From Strongylocentrotus purpuratus (taxonomy: Eukaryota; Echinodermata; Echinoidea; Camarodonta; Strongylocentrotidae), in contig NW_022145547.1 of assembly GCF_000002235.5 (NCBI RefSeq), positions 1,298,001 to 1,362,000 on the forward strand: a stretch of DNA of 64,000 nt. The letters run 5' to 3'. This document shows positions 10,976-24,240 of this stretch, piece after piece (within the stretch, counting starts at the first letter, position 1; each line of letters begins with the position of its first letter). Under the pieces are notes generated by a model. It was given only the letters and a program-made list of their open reading frames with translations. It did not search any database and had not been told where the DNA came from. The translations under genes and the position numbers were made by a program.

Positions 10976-13424
10976 AGAGATTTATGACTGATGATCCATA
11001 TCTGTTTACATTTTCTTAGCAACAATTTCATGGTTAGGTGGACATGAAAGAAATTCAGAGTATGGAACAGTGGCATGAGAGCTTCAATAGAAGTCCACTT
11101 GCTCACTTTGTTTGTATTGCAATGGGGTATTGTTTCCTTTATTCCTCTAACAAATTAAAATGAGGTTTCCTGCATTGATAAAAAGAGTTGGGGATAATTA
11201 TAAACCTGAATGAAATAATGAGCAATAATTTTGATACAGCATGTGATTGCAATAATTTAGATTTTAGACTCTGCACATCATGAATGGATATACCAGACTA
11301 CATGTACATGTACATAGTGATGCATGATACAAATATTTCAAGGCTCATTACAGCTATAATTATGTAGTTGTCTGAAATGTAGAGCCTATAGTATACATCA
11401 CAAGAAAACCATCAGTACACATGTGCATTGTAGAGTAGACCTATGTTCACCCTTTGAACCTACACCCAACAAGGAAGAATAAACCGTTAGATACATTTCA
11501 TTTTGATATAAAACTGTAATTTGCCTCAATTTTGTATTTTTTGTCAACAATTTATTGATTTTAGTCTTTTCTGCCTTTTATATTAATATTTCACATGTAT
11601 TTGGTTATTCATTAATGTGAGCGATATGAGTGAAATATATATTTGGTAGACCTTTAATATTGAAATTCACACTTATTTGTTGCTGTAGTAAAGAGTGTAC
11701 CAGTACTACTCACTCTATAAACTGAGAATATATGAATGAATTACAGAAATAAGACCAAGGTTTTACAAACTATTTAATTACTTATTTGAATGGGGCATTT
11801 ATATCTTGCTTCCTGTAAGTTACAAGAATGTCATGATAATTGCACCCTATAATCATAGATGCTCGTGATTTATTGATATTGCCAGATGGGCTAATATTGA
11901 CTTTGTCAATGATTATTACTCAAAACGTGAGTCACAATAGAACTGCCGGGGTGAAAATATCTTTATTTACTGATCATTATACGCAAGGTGCAAGATAGTT
12001 GAAATACAGGTCTCTGCTGCCCAGGAAACCAATTTGACTGATCGAAGTCCAGACCACTATTTTTATTTGGTTTTACTTTAAAATGTGAAGTTTCATTTGA
12101 TTCAGGAAGGAAGATATGACTCAAGCTGAAACATACTTGTAAATTGGGATATGCCACTGACTTTGTTCTTTAATAAAGAGATTTAAGGTTTATGCCATAT
12201 TGTCATTATTATAAGAGTCTCTACATGTAATTTCATTTCAACCCGAATTATGATCTAGTGTATACAGTACATAATACTTAGGGGATGTATTAATTTACTA
12301 AATCAACTTTTCGACAGATATTCAAAATCAATACAATTTCTGATGTTTCAAAATCTTAAATTCTGCTTGAATGCTAGTCCAATTATTGAATGAGTTGACC
12401 ATATTGGTTGTCATGTGTTTACCATGGTATTATAAGTTTTTTGTACAGTCATTTTGCCTCAATCATGCTATATAAACTAACTTGTTGGCTACACGGAATT
12501 AAACATGGACAGCGTGATAAAGAATACCGTATTCATGTGATTTTTATGTATTTCATGGATTAGGAATAGTATCTGGAAACCATCATGTTCTGACAATAAA
12601 CTCACCCCAAATGGAGTTTTGGATCTCCCAAGCTCTAGATAAATCTGTCAATATCCCCTCTTTGATGAGAACATTGGAATGTGAAGTTGATGGACATGAC
12701 ATTGATGTCACAACTGAAACTATCTACAATTTATTTGTCTGGTTTTGGAACCTTATATGGTACTTGTGGGTATCGTGAACTACCGAGTTGATACCTACAC
12801 ATGTACATGTACTGTTGTTACTTATAATGGAAAACCATGAGTGATAAATTTAAAAAATACTGAAATACTTCTATTTTTTACATAGCATTTAGCATTTTCT
12901 ATGATTATAGGAACTGTTTCACAAATATCATAATATTTAAACCTGTTGCAACTTGCAAGACATTCATATTGTTTATACAGTGATGGATTCAGGCAGGACT
13001 TTTGATAGAGGAGGGGGAGGGGGGGGGGGGAGGGGGGGGGGGGTCATGTGCCCTTGTGGATTCCTTTTTCCTTATCTGACAACATGTGTGTGATTCTTTT
13101 TATTTATGAGGAAAAGTACATGTACAAATATATTAAAAATGGGTGTGATGCAGTTGATGATGCAGCCTGAAACAAAGTAATAAGACTAAAGCAGCAAGGT
13201 TAATATTTGTAATACACTTATTGAAATGTCAGTGTGACAACATGACAAACTCGTAAGATCACAACCTTGTAGGATTTACTAGATTTATTTGTGAATGACT
13301 GTATGCTAATAATAAACACACCTGGTATGATGATATGACTTGTGGTTTCAGGTAATGTAATATGCCACTGTTGCATAAACATGATATCCCAGATGGCATT
13401 ATGGAATTTTATATTTGGAGATAT
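10976..13424. other. No gene recognised
   Basis: AT-rich, low-GC DNA with a poly-G stretch near 13020-13042. No exon-like segment was recognised. Confidence 0.5.
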
Positions 13425-13555
13425 AAGGGATATAAGGGATATAAGGGATAGAGCAACGTCGATCTGGCGCTGCTCAGTGGCTGCCGGGCTCACGATCAAT
13501 TGGGCAAAAAGAATTTCCGTTTCGGTTTAATAAAATTTGGAGTGGACTATTAGGC

Positions 13556-13588
<33 letters not shown>

Positions 13589-13589
13589 G
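13425..13589 (+). repeat. GGGATATAA short repeat and (TTA)n-tailed fragment
   Basis: Three to four copies of GGGATATAA (about 13427-13450) are followed by a GC-richer segment and a (TTA)n tail at about 13555-13589. The layout resembles the 3' tail of a LINE or SINE, but no family-specific sequence was recognised. Confidence 0.5.
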
Positions 13590-15479
13590 ATTTCATGTTA
13601 TTGCATTTTTCTTTAAGAATGTGGCCTCACCTTTATGGTAACAAAATGAGAGCAACTCATACTTCTCTCCTTTGAGTGGTACTGCTTTACTGTTTGGGAA
13701 TGGTCATTGATTTGTTCCATTTTGTAAGGAATTTGACACATTAAAGAGCTGATCAGAATTCAAACAAGGTCATAAAATTCTGTTATGAACACAAAGTCTG
13801 GATGTAAATAAAACAATAACACAAAACAATGCGAATACAAAACACAGATACTTCAAAGAACAATATGTAGACTAAAGAGAAGCAGTCTCTCAATAAATAG
13901 TTGGTCTTTTAATAATTTTAGGCTAATCCAATTAAAGAGGATAAGATCCCAAATTAGAAAATAAACAGATCGATTTCCAGATTTGTAGATTAGGTACTTA
14001 TCTAAGGATAAACGGTACCCCACTTCCTCTAATCAGTTGTTATCTTTTTGATAGAGTAAGAGCTTGCTTCACCCCTGCTACATGTGTATTTTCATGAAAC
14101 TTATGCAATAGAATGACTCTTTAGAAGATTTTAGAAATAAGCAAAAGTCTTTTTAGGAGGGGGGGGGGGGGGGGACTGAGAAATTGTTTTGACTTTGTGA
14201 GATTTATATGATTGTGTATACATGTAGGTCCCTATGATTTTCCAAATAAAACTTTCAAAATAAAAAAATATGTTCTGTATACATGTATTGATTAATTTAT
14301 TTTTAAAGACATTTTTTAAGTAAAACTAATCTTGGTATACACTGCTGTTTGTAATTAGAGATTGTACTAAATGATTTGCATTATGCATTAGAACATTAAG
14401 AGCATTTAGCAGAAATTACTTCTATCTGTTGCTGTTTTTAATGTGCAATGGGCTTATATCACCATGTCTGTTTAATTTTTTTCATTGCATTAACAAGTCT
14501 ACTGTATGTTGAAAACCCATGATAGCCATAATCAATAGCATTACTTAAAGTTAAAGCACAGAATTACAGTTACATTTAAATTTAAGCCTACAATGCATGC
14601 TTTTAAATTTGCAGTCTGTGTTTGTTTAGATGTAGTATTTGCACATTGGTTTAAGATGGGGTGTTTAATCCCGTTATCAGCATATGGAATGTCTGCATTA
14701 TCTGCTACATTGTAATAAGGGTAATATTTGCTGTTTGTTACCCCCTACCTTTGTGCTAAATGGACCTTGAGCCCCTTGCAAACAAGGTACCCATTCAATC
14801 AAATATTTAAAAGCTTTCAAATGGATAGGTACATTGTTGCATATGTCACAAATGTCAGATGAGCTCATTTCTATGTATAGGGCCTAGTTCTCATGAGTAC
14901 TGTAAATCTCCCTATTTCTGCAAGTACAGTACATGTACATGTACATGTATGTCATGAAATATTGATTTAAATTTCATGCTACATAATTCATGATTATAGC
15001 TCATACAATTATTTGGGAAACTTATTGTTTTAATTTGATACAACATGATTAACACTTTAAAAAAATCAGCCTAAATATACTACCAATATCATTATGAGTT
15101 AATTTATGTTGTATCCATTACATTTTCATTGAAAGAAGGTTCACACAAAAGTTAATCATGGATAACAATTCCAATTCAGATATATCATATCTGTAACAGA
15201 ATAATAATCTTGGAGCTTTCTCCAAGTTCTGATATCATAATTCCCATGATATACAGGTGTACTTGAAGTGAGGACTGCAACATGTTTCTGGTGCTGAACA
15301 AAGATCTATTTTATAGGGTCAAACTGTCAAATTATTGATCAGTCATTTTGTTGGGTTGCAAAAAGTTTGTTGAGGAAAGCAAAACTATGTGATGCTATTG
15401 AAAGATTGACTTTGGTTGATGTGAATGACCTGAGCATTTAGAAAAGTTGATGGCCAACCAAGTATTTGTGACGCGGAGC
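13590..15479. other. No gene recognised
   Basis: AT-rich DNA with a poly-G run (about 14158-14174) and a TACATGTACATGTACATG run near 14933. No coding signal. Confidence 0.5.
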
Positions 15480-15943
15480 AATCAGTAGACACAGATACAT
15501 AGATATATTGATGGATAGATAAAAAGAGAAAGAGATAGGGAGATATAGAGATAAACAGATATATAGATAGTAAGGAGGGGATAGGAATATAGAGAGATAG
15601 AAAGGAAAAGATAGGGAGAAAGAGAGATAGAAAGGAAGGGACAGGGAAAAGGAGAGATAGAAAGAAGGAGATAGGGATTAAAGAGACAAATACATGTAGA
15701 GAGAGAGAGAGAGAGAAGGGGGGGTAGATAAAGAACCCAAAAGAAGAACTGATCAACTTTGTGGGTTGATCTGAAATAGTCCTTGTAAAATATTTTAGTG
15801 TTTTGTTTCTTTATGTGTAATGATCATAATGATGTTTGTATTTCACATTTTATGATCGTTAATAAGACCAAAACAAATCATAGAGAGAGAGAGAGAGAGA
15901 GAAAGAGGAGAGAGAGAGGAATGAAAACAAAATTTAATACCAA

Positions 15944-15981
<38 letters not shown>

Positions 15982-16050
15982 GGAGGAATGAAAAAAAAGT
16001 GAATGAAAAGAAAGAGACAAAGAGAGTGATAGGAGAGAGGTATGTACATG
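15480..16050 (+). repeat. GA/GATA purine-rich blocks
   Basis: Two blocks (15480-15722 and 15880-16050) of imperfect GATA, GAAAG and GAGA repeats, GA on the plus strand. All open frames through them are repeat translations. Confidence 0.88.
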
Positions 16051-17671
16051 TGGAGACAGAGACAAGTGCAGGTTAACCTTTGGGGGAAACCACAAAATGC
16101 CTTCAGGTAACAAATTTGTTTGCCAACAAATTTGAATCATTTTTACAATAAGTAAGATACAAATGGATAGTCCTAAAATTTGTATTCATCTACAGAATAT
16201 AGTTTAATGAGGTGGAGGGGGTGAAAGATGTATTTTGTGAAGAACCTAATTCGTTCAGCATGAGAATTATATGAAATCAACTTGTTTATGTCCTGAACAG
16301 AATAAACCCTATTTGCTTGTCTCTTGTCCAAGATATTATCCATTAAATTTGATATTTGAATTATATGTCCCAATTACATGGTATTAGAAAATCTCTCTGT
16401 ATCAGTGATCTTTGAATTCCCCAGTTCTTGTCCACATTAAGTTTCAATTTAGCGGTTTCTCTTGGTTTATTGCTTCTTCTCTCTTGTTTGTCAAAGGCAC
16501 ATGAACTTGAATAGTTCACTGTGGTTATATCGTGATGTTTAGAGTCAGAAAGGTGTCAACTGCATGTTAAAGTACATGAGTTTACGCCCTTTTGACATCG
16601 AACAGATGATAGTATGTTTAAACTCTTGACTACTGAATTCTCTCATTTCAATAGTTTCAATATAGGGAACATTTGGATTAAGATGGTATTTGATCAATAA
16701 TTCTCTTCTTGGGCATTTGTAACATTTGTAACATTTTGATTTGAAACTGAACCGAAGAAATGTAAAGCGGTGTTTTGTGAAGTTGAAGTTCTACCGTCTG
16801 GTTCTTTGAATAATTGTACTTCTGATATTAAGTTTTTTTGTACTCATTGACATTGAAATCGTGGATCAAATGATCTACAAGGGATATGTTGTACATTAAT
16901 TTAATCTGCAGTAACAGAATTGAAAATGAACAAGCCTATAAAAGCAATAAACATCACAAATTTTTCTTACAATTTCAAAGTGATCAAGCCGTATTTAGGA
17001 CTGCTATTCTCCTTGAATAAATTGTGGCTGTATTTATATCTAATGAGGGGATATCTTGCTATGGTTGTATTTGTTTACAGATAGTTATGACCTTTCCGCT
17101 AATCAGTGTTCTTTTCTTAGCCATTTTCAGCAACATATTACCTAGATGTGATCAATATTATTGACTATCTTGAGAATGCAATAAGTTGTGTTTACAAGAT
17201 CTAAAACTCTCTTGGCTGGATATCAGCTTCTAAAAGTATTTGAAGTGGACTTAACAACAACTGCCAATCAAAATAGACCTGTACGAAGGCTTACAATCAA
17301 TATCTTTGATTCATGAAATGGGTTCCAAGTACTAGTGTATTACTTCCTGTTGTTAATTTGTTTCTAAACAGCTTGATAACTCTATAAAGAATGAAAGACT
17401 TTTAAGACCAGGAGCTGTGTTGGATGTAGGTCTTGACTTCAAGGAGTTCCTGAAGTGTACTTCAACTCAACTTTGTGCAGTCGATTAGAACTACTCAAAC
17501 ATCCTAACAAAGGAGGTTTCAAGTTAATTCTCAAAACCCATTTAATGGAATAACAAACTAAAATCCTGTTTCCAAACAGTTATGATTACACCATCATTAT
17601 TTTGAGCGTTATTGGGTTGCATTCATTCTTCCTGAATCTACAGAGGACTGATTGGATATTTAAGAGGCTTA
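16051..17671. other. No gene recognised
   Basis: AT-rich DNA; no gene, hairpin or tandem repeat stood out. Confidence 0.5.
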
Positions 17672-17761
17672 CCGTATTTGCCGGCGTATAGGCCGCAGTA
17701 TTTTTGGAAGAAAAAATATCAAAAAGTCGGGGTGCGGCCTATGCGGCGAAAGAGTAAAAAA

Positions 17762-17806
<45 letters not shown>

Positions 17807-18214
17807 TTTTGATTTATGGCGCTATGCCTGGCAATGTCTCCCAGCTCAGTAATCATTGTTGACTCACCACTCGGAAACTACAACAACACTAAAATTTGTC
17901 TGTCATCTTGGTTTGAAAGTAATCTTTCTAATAGATCTCAATATGTAGTTTATAATAATAATTCCTCAATTTTTTTTATATAACAAATGGTGTACCACAA
18001 GGTACTATCCTAGGACCTAGTACTCTTTTGTTTTTAATTCACATTAATGATCTTACACATTCTTCTAAAAACGACATTGTTACTATTATTTTGTGACAAG
18101 TTTACAAGCACAAATCAGCGCCTTTAACTGCACCTCGATGTTAAATGAAGGTCCTTCCCCGCGTGGGTTTTCGGCAACAAAACAACAACAACAACCAAAA
18201 AACAAAAAAAAAAC

Positions 18215-18275
<61 letters not shown>

Positions 18276-18332
18276 GTCAAAATCGGGGGTGCGGCCTATA
18301 CGGCGGTGCGGCCTTTACGCCGGCAAATACGG
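17672..18332 (+). mobile_element. TA-flanked DNA transposon carrying a LINE RT fragment, copy A
   Basis: The ends are inverted repeats: CCGTATTTGCCGGCGTATAG on the left and, read inward from the right, CCGTATTTGCCGGCGTAAAG; both continue GGCCGCA. TA flanks each end (17670-17671, 18333-18334), as in TA-inserting superfamilies. Long poly-T runs lie inside both ends. Between them, about 17860-18090, is a degenerate piece of non-LTR reverse transcriptase: WFESNLSNRSQYV, then after a frame change GVPQGTILGP and INDL. The element has no transposase frame. It is a second-generation mosaic: a non-autonomous DNA element that holds retrotransposon sequence. Confidence 0.8.
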
Positions 18333-18335
18333 TAA

Positions 18336-18820
18336 TGCCAAGTAAATCTGGGCTAAATTGACTCCCTTTGTGGTCCTGCATCACAATTTCCTGAAATATG
18401 AGGTTTACATGTACACTGTACAGCAGGTCAGTCACTGATAAACTTCAAGTTCAGTTTGTTAGTACAATGTATAGATGAAATAAGGATTGTTACCAACTTT
18501 TAGTTAACATTAAATATAGATGAATGAATCAGAATTCATTTGTACAAGTTAGATCTCAATGTGGTTAAGATGAATAATGGCAAACAAGAAAAATTGTGAG
18601 TGAAATGCAGGTGCTTGTACTTATTGTAGAGAGGTATGAGAGAGAGAGGAAGATGGATCATGTACAAATAAAAGATTTGAGCTGTGGATGCAGGATGTTT
18701 ATAGGGAAGAGAAGGAATGTTGGGTGGATCGGAAAAACAATGTGTAGTTTGAAGCAGGGTCAATAGCAATGCAAATGCAAATGATTGAAGAAGATGCAGA
18801 AACAGGAATGGAGAGAATAA
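18336..18820. other. No gene recognised
   Basis: AT-rich DNA between a mobile element and purine tracts; nothing supported. Confidence 0.45.
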
Positions 18821-18919
18821 GTATAGATGGAATCAGGGGAAAGGAGGGGAGGGGTAGAGATGGAAGGAGAGGGAGGGGTAGAATTTAGGAGGGACGGAGA
18901 GGGGGAGAAGTAAGGAGGA

Positions 18920-18963
<44 letters not shown>

Positions 18964-19305
18964 ATATAAGAACGATGGGATGAAGAAAGTGTAGTTAGAG
19001 ACAGGACGGGATGGGGATGGTATGTGATGATAGAATTACAGAGAGTGAGACAGAGAAAGGGAGGGGGACAGGAAGAATAAGGGAGAGGGGGAGGGAAAGA
19101 GGGACGAAGAAATGAGGGAGGTGGGAAAGAGGGAAGGGGGGGGGGGGGGGGGGGGAGGGGGGGGGAAAGAGGGAGGGGGAAGAGGGAGGTGGGAAAGAGG
19201 GAGGGGGAAAGAGGGAGGTGGGAAAGAGGGAGGGGGAAAGAGGGAGGTGGGAAAGAGGGAGGGGGAAAGAGGGAGGGGGAGAGAAAGAGGAGGAGGAGGA
19301 GAGGG

Positions 19306-19344
<39 letters not shown>

Positions 19345-19345
19345 T
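18821..19345 (+). repeat. Purine-rich block: (GA)n, poly-G and GGGA minisatellite
   Basis: Contains (GA)n at about 18925-18960, a poly-G run at 19137-19167, and a minisatellite at about 19168-19290. The minisatellite alternates GGGAGGTGGGAAAGA and GGGAGGGGGAAAGA. A final (GA)n lies at 19310-19342. It is purine on the plus strand throughout. Confidence 0.9.
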
Positions 19346-20614
19346 GGGGAGAAGGGGGAATAATGAGGTCAGATGGTCAATGTAGTCTATGCAATATGAA
19401 AACATGAGAGAGGACAATGTTTATTATCAGGTATCATTGATCAGGCAGAGAATATAAGCAGTGACAGACAGGCTGGAGATGACATTTCATGTTGTGCCAT
19501 CCCAGACAGCAAGATAGTTCGCACCCCAGCGAATGAGACACCAACATCATAACTGGATATACCGGTAGATCAACAGAAATGTGAAGAAGGGGAAATATAG
19601 TTCATTAAGTTCAGTTGATTATTATGGGAGAGGGTTGTTTGCAATCATGCATTTAATATATATACATCTTTGTATACTATTGTGACCTCAAATATCTAAA
19701 TCAATACCGGTAGGTAATAAGAAAATGAATGCTGGACTAAAGAAGCTGCAACTTAAAGAAACTTTATTTTTCTTAGTACTAGCATATCGTATATATCAAA
19801 ATATTGTAAAATTTCCATTGAGAAGTTAAAAAATCAGATCAATCTGATTTGCTCAGATGGACCAAAAAGGATTTGTGTTCATGGAAACTGTTAAAAAAAA
19901 AGTTGGAACTTGGAGTGTGATTGTTAAACTATGTGTAACCATGTTTTGTAAGCAGTGCTGAGTTGAGTAGTACGATATGAATGTGACAAGTTTAGTTTTG
20001 TTCTGAGAATCAAGGATCGCATCAAATAACGCTAAAGTCACGGGACCTATGGTCATTCAGTGTACAATAATCATACGACTGATCACCTCTTAATGATTCA
20101 TATCATCTGAAAGGGTTCTGTGACAGTCTGATGATGATCAAGTATCAGTGGAGAAGATGATAGGCTGTGAAGGATTGACATGGAACGATATTTCATGTAG
20201 CACCACTCAATACACAGCTGCCTTCAAAGCTCTGATAGGGGAATGGCAAATGTACCAGACATTAGATTTTAAAGGGATGCTTTAATGTATCATGAACAAT
20301 GTGCCCTTGACAACCAAATACAACTGCTGTTTTACATGGAGATAATTAGAAATATATGATGATATTCCAACATTGTTTTTATTGTTATTGTTATTACTAG
20401 TTTTTGTTGTAGTTGTGAATGGCAGATATGGCCCAATCAACATTTTTGCAGACATGTTTTGTTCCAGATATGCTGATACAGTAATTTCAAAGTATTTCTA
20501 ATTAAAATTGATTTTCTTTTTCTTTTCATGTAGATTTACAGAGCTTTCAAACCTTTGATATATTAATCAAGGAATAAGTTTGTAGAAAATTGTCAGTTTG
20601 TCAGTTATTGTCTG
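19346..20614. other. No gene recognised
   Basis: AT-rich DNA; nothing supported. Confidence 0.45.
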
Positions 20615-20616
20615 TT

Positions 20617-20657
20617 CAGAGCCAGAAGGGCATTAATGTTAGTACCCTTCTTACTCC
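20617..20657. repeat. Short dispersed motif GAGCCAGAAGGGCATTAA, hairpin form
   Basis: AGAGCCAGAAGGGCATTAA is followed after a few bases by an inverted partner, AGTACCCTTCT. The same motif appears near 36031, 41295 and 63904 in this window. Confidence 0.5.
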
Positions 20658-20659
20658 AA

Positions 20660-21880
20660 AAATACAGTATACATGTATGACTGAAATAAGCAACCCAAAA
20701 GACTCAAGTGATGGGAAAACTTTGAAAGTGCTTGGAAGGCAGATGTTGAGATGAAATGGGGAGGATGAGAGCTGAAAAGTGAAAGGATCTTGTTCAATTT
20801 CTTGGCTGGAGTGGAACAAAATCTTTTGAGTTCTTTCTCTCAAATCAAGGTCAGGATTTGAAGGATGTTTGCCAAGCATACATGAAGATTGCTCAGTGTT
20901 CTGGTTGAAAGATGGATTGCATTCATAGGCATTGTGTAATGTTGAGATATCTAGGAAAGGGAAAGTGAAAGTGAAAGAATTGCACTTATAGGAGGGAGGG
21001 GTGGGGGGGGGGGGGGGACAGGGAGGGGGTAGAAGGATGATAATTTCTACCATGCCATATATAAAAAAGGTAAGAATTGAAATACATTTAGAACATCAAG
21101 AGCCCCTGTATTTATCACTATAATGACCTAAAATAGCAATGAAGAATATTGATAGTGGTGTAGAATTTGTTTTAATGTAATTAAAAAAGAAAAATCTACT
21201 GCAAAAATGGCTGTGTAAAATATCAATGAAATAAAAATGTAAAAGGGAGACATACATGTAAGAATAGAGAGGACATACCTGTAAATGTGTAGATTGGATT
21301 AAAAACGGAGTCATGTGAAAAATAACTGCACCGACCCTACATGGTACATACATGTACATACATGTTACAGAGTTGTTTCACATCAATGGAAGATAAAGAA
21401 ATGAATTATGTCCTGGGGCAGAAGAGAATGCATAACTCATTTCTCTGTCAACATGCACTTGACCCAATTCCAAACAAGCATGTTCTATTTTCATGGGGGC
21501 TGTATAGCACAAAGTACATGTGACTCGTGACTGTTCTGAACTCCCCCCTGCATCTAGACCACTTCACCTCTCTCCATCAATAGTGCTCTCTCCGTGGTCC
21601 TGTCCTCATTAGCCCAAGCTTTTAAAATGGCCCACCATTTCTGATCTAGGGGGATTTTACCTAGTCACAGCAAGAAATTATTCCTTGGTCACAGCTAGGA
21701 CAAGCTACATGTACTACAGGTTGTAGATCAGTTTTTAAATAGCCTGGTTTAATATTTTGATGTGGTGTATAATTTGTGATTATAAATAGATTCAGATAAT
21801 TCATGACAATTACCCGGTATGCGAATAGCAGGATATTTTACTCCTTGTGCTTTGGATGTCAGCTGATGCTATTACCCCAT
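20660..21880. other. No gene recognised
   Basis: AT-rich DNA with a poly-G run at about 21003-21017. The 145-codon minus frame at 20616-21053 is partly low-complexity and has no recognisable motif. Confidence 0.45.
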
Positions 21881-21970
21881 ATAATAATAATAATAATGAT
21901 AATAGCGTGAACTTATAGAGCGCACACACCATCCAGGGACGCTCATGGCGCTAGCTCAGCAACAGTTCTT
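21881..21970 (-). mobile_element. LINE/SINE 3' tail fragment
   Basis: (AAT)n at 21882-21898 is followed by GAGCGC and GGCGCTAGCTC. Read on the minus strand this is a GCGC-containing end and then an (ATT)n tail, the same layout as the LINE ends at 1370-1416 and 46361. Only the last 80 or so bases are recognisable. Confidence 0.55.
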
Positions 21971-24055
21971 TTTAATACTAGTAAAGTAAATGTTTAATCC
22001 AGGTTTTTTTCTTCATTTGCACTAATCGTGGGATAATTCACCAGTGAAGATGCACTTGGACTTCATAGATAATGCTCATATGCGTAATCTTATTCCTAGA
22101 GTGATGGAGATTACTCGACTCAAGCTAATGAAGCTAATGGAAATGGGGTGGTTCCAACTCTGTTGTTTTTTTCTGTCTAAGAATCACTGATCTGTCTAAT
22201 AATATCTCAAGTTCAAGCGTGTTCAGGCTAATGAGGATGCACCTGGAGGTCCTCTGCATGCGAAGAGTGAACATTACTCAAGTTGTGATACAGGTTACTG
22301 CAGGTGGGTTTCCCATCGGTAAACAAAAGGGACTTCCCGCCGGCGGAAGCACCCGAGAAATCCTGGCACTGCCGGTAAATCCTGGCGTCTCTCTTTCCAA
22401 AATACTATTCAGCTGCTCACGCGCAAGAGAACATTTTCAGTGGAGATCTTGCTCGCTCAGTTTCTCATGTCGTAACCCTACGACTTGTATTGATTATTAA
22501 CGAGCCTTGTATGTGCTCACGGTCCTCATTGTATGAAATGTTGTTGCAAATGATTACTATCTTATTCATCTAATAGAAACTGTCCTCATTTATATGTTTG
22601 CTAAGATTCAGTTTTGTTGGTTAAATATCCTTGTTTATCTCTTTGTAGGCCAGCGTGATTTTAGAATGATTAATTTGATCTAAGCCCATAATTATGTTTT
22701 TTTAAATGATGCTTAGATCTATACTATTCAAGGTATTATGTGTCATACTCTGTCTGGAAATAAATAAAGATGAAAGCAAACATTTCTAGGAGCATTCAGG
22801 CATGGATGGCTCTCTTTATCCACTGATACTGATGTGTTGCCATAGCGACAGAAGTCTGTATATAATATATATACTTGTGCTTTATTCTCATTGTTACTTG
22901 CTGTCAGGATGATTCACCTTCAAATGTCTAGAAATGCCTCATTAATTTGGAGAGGCATGGGGACACTTTCAATGGTTATGTTGTGAATTTTATTCTGATG
23001 ACTATCTTTCTCATACTACTCATTATCTCATTAAGAGTTTACCTACATACAGTATATCCTGTAATTATCTTACTCCTTAAGTAGATAAATGATAACAAGA
23101 GATGTCAATTAATTCGTTGAAAAGGCTATAGATTGTATCCATTTAGTCTCTTCATAACATACGCCATCAATTCCCCTTTTTGTGTCAGGGAAAACATTAT
23201 CCAGTAATGGCTCCAAATCAGATTTGCTTCTTATCTCTGTAAATGTTGTCTCGACTGTGCCCACATGTTCACAAGTAGTTGTTAAATGTACACTGGTTTA
23301 AATTTACTATGTTTTTATGTCAGCCCCAAGGTAAAGTTACCCATAAAGTTACCCATCAAGTTAGTATGAATACTATGATACCACTGCCCCGTGTCTATAA
23401 ACTTATAAATTGATTCCTCAAATCGTAATTTAACAAAATTTCTTATTAGAAAAAATGTGGAAAAGGTTATTGGGGTACAGGCCTAGACAGCTACATGTAA
23501 CAGCAGGTCTGAAAAATGAGGAACTCCTTGATAAATACTTTTGGGGGAAGGAGAGCTGAGTAAATAAATGAATAAGTTATATGACAGATATAAGGAGAAG
23601 GTAGACACGAGTTCTCAAAACCAGACGATAGATAGTGAGACTTGTATAGATGACAGATTAAACGGAGGGATAATGGTCTGTGTGTCGGGAAGCATCCTCT
23701 ACAAGCTGATAATTGCATCCATTTCTTTCATCCAGGGAGCTGCGAAAGGGAATAAAATCATTGAAAATCAATAAAAGCAACAAAAGGCAAACTCTTCAGG
23801 AAAGTTCCTTGAATTGTTCAGCTGAACATTCTATCGGGCTCTAAGAAGATAATTTGTACAAATTGGACATGATAACAGCGTGGCTGTTTGGTTGGTTGGT
23901 TGAAAGGAGAGGATGAAATAGAAAAGATTCAATTAATGCTGAAGGATAAAGGCTAGAATAGCAGAGGGACCTGGGGCCTAGTACATGGGAAACCTGACAG
24001 TTGGCATGGCAACGTTCCCTTGAATGTTTCAAGTTGGAATGTGAAATATCGATGG
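21971..24055. other. No gene recognised
   Basis: AT-rich DNA. The 93-codon plus frame at 22219-22500 has no recognised domain. Nothing else is supported. Confidence 0.45.
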
Positions 24056-24059
24056 TTAA

Positions 24060-24240
24060 AGATAAACTTGAGTTCTGGTAAATATCCAAAAATAAATCCA
24101 CACGGAATCCAACGAAACGTACACTGAATGCTCAAGATTACAAATAAATGACATGCGCCTAACAATTTTGATAGAAAATGTATAGTGGCTGAGTAAGGAG
24201 CATAGAAAGATAAGGAAATCTGGGTAATGCTCTGTAAGTA
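24060..24240. mobile_element. TTAA-type element, truncated copy 3
   Basis: A left TTAA (24056-24059) is followed by AGATAAACTTGAGTTCTGGT and an interior matching 32750-32870 at roughly 85-90%, including TCAAGATTACAAATAAATGA and GAGCATAGAAAGA. No right inverted repeat or TTAA was found, so the copy seems truncated near 24240. Confidence 0.72.

Noticed and set aside
10708-11106. 132-codon minus-strand frame
   Set aside because: Translation of a GA/CT microsatellite.
18093-18335. 80-codon plus-strand frame with long F run
   Set aside because: It reads through poly-T and the transposon end; an artefact.
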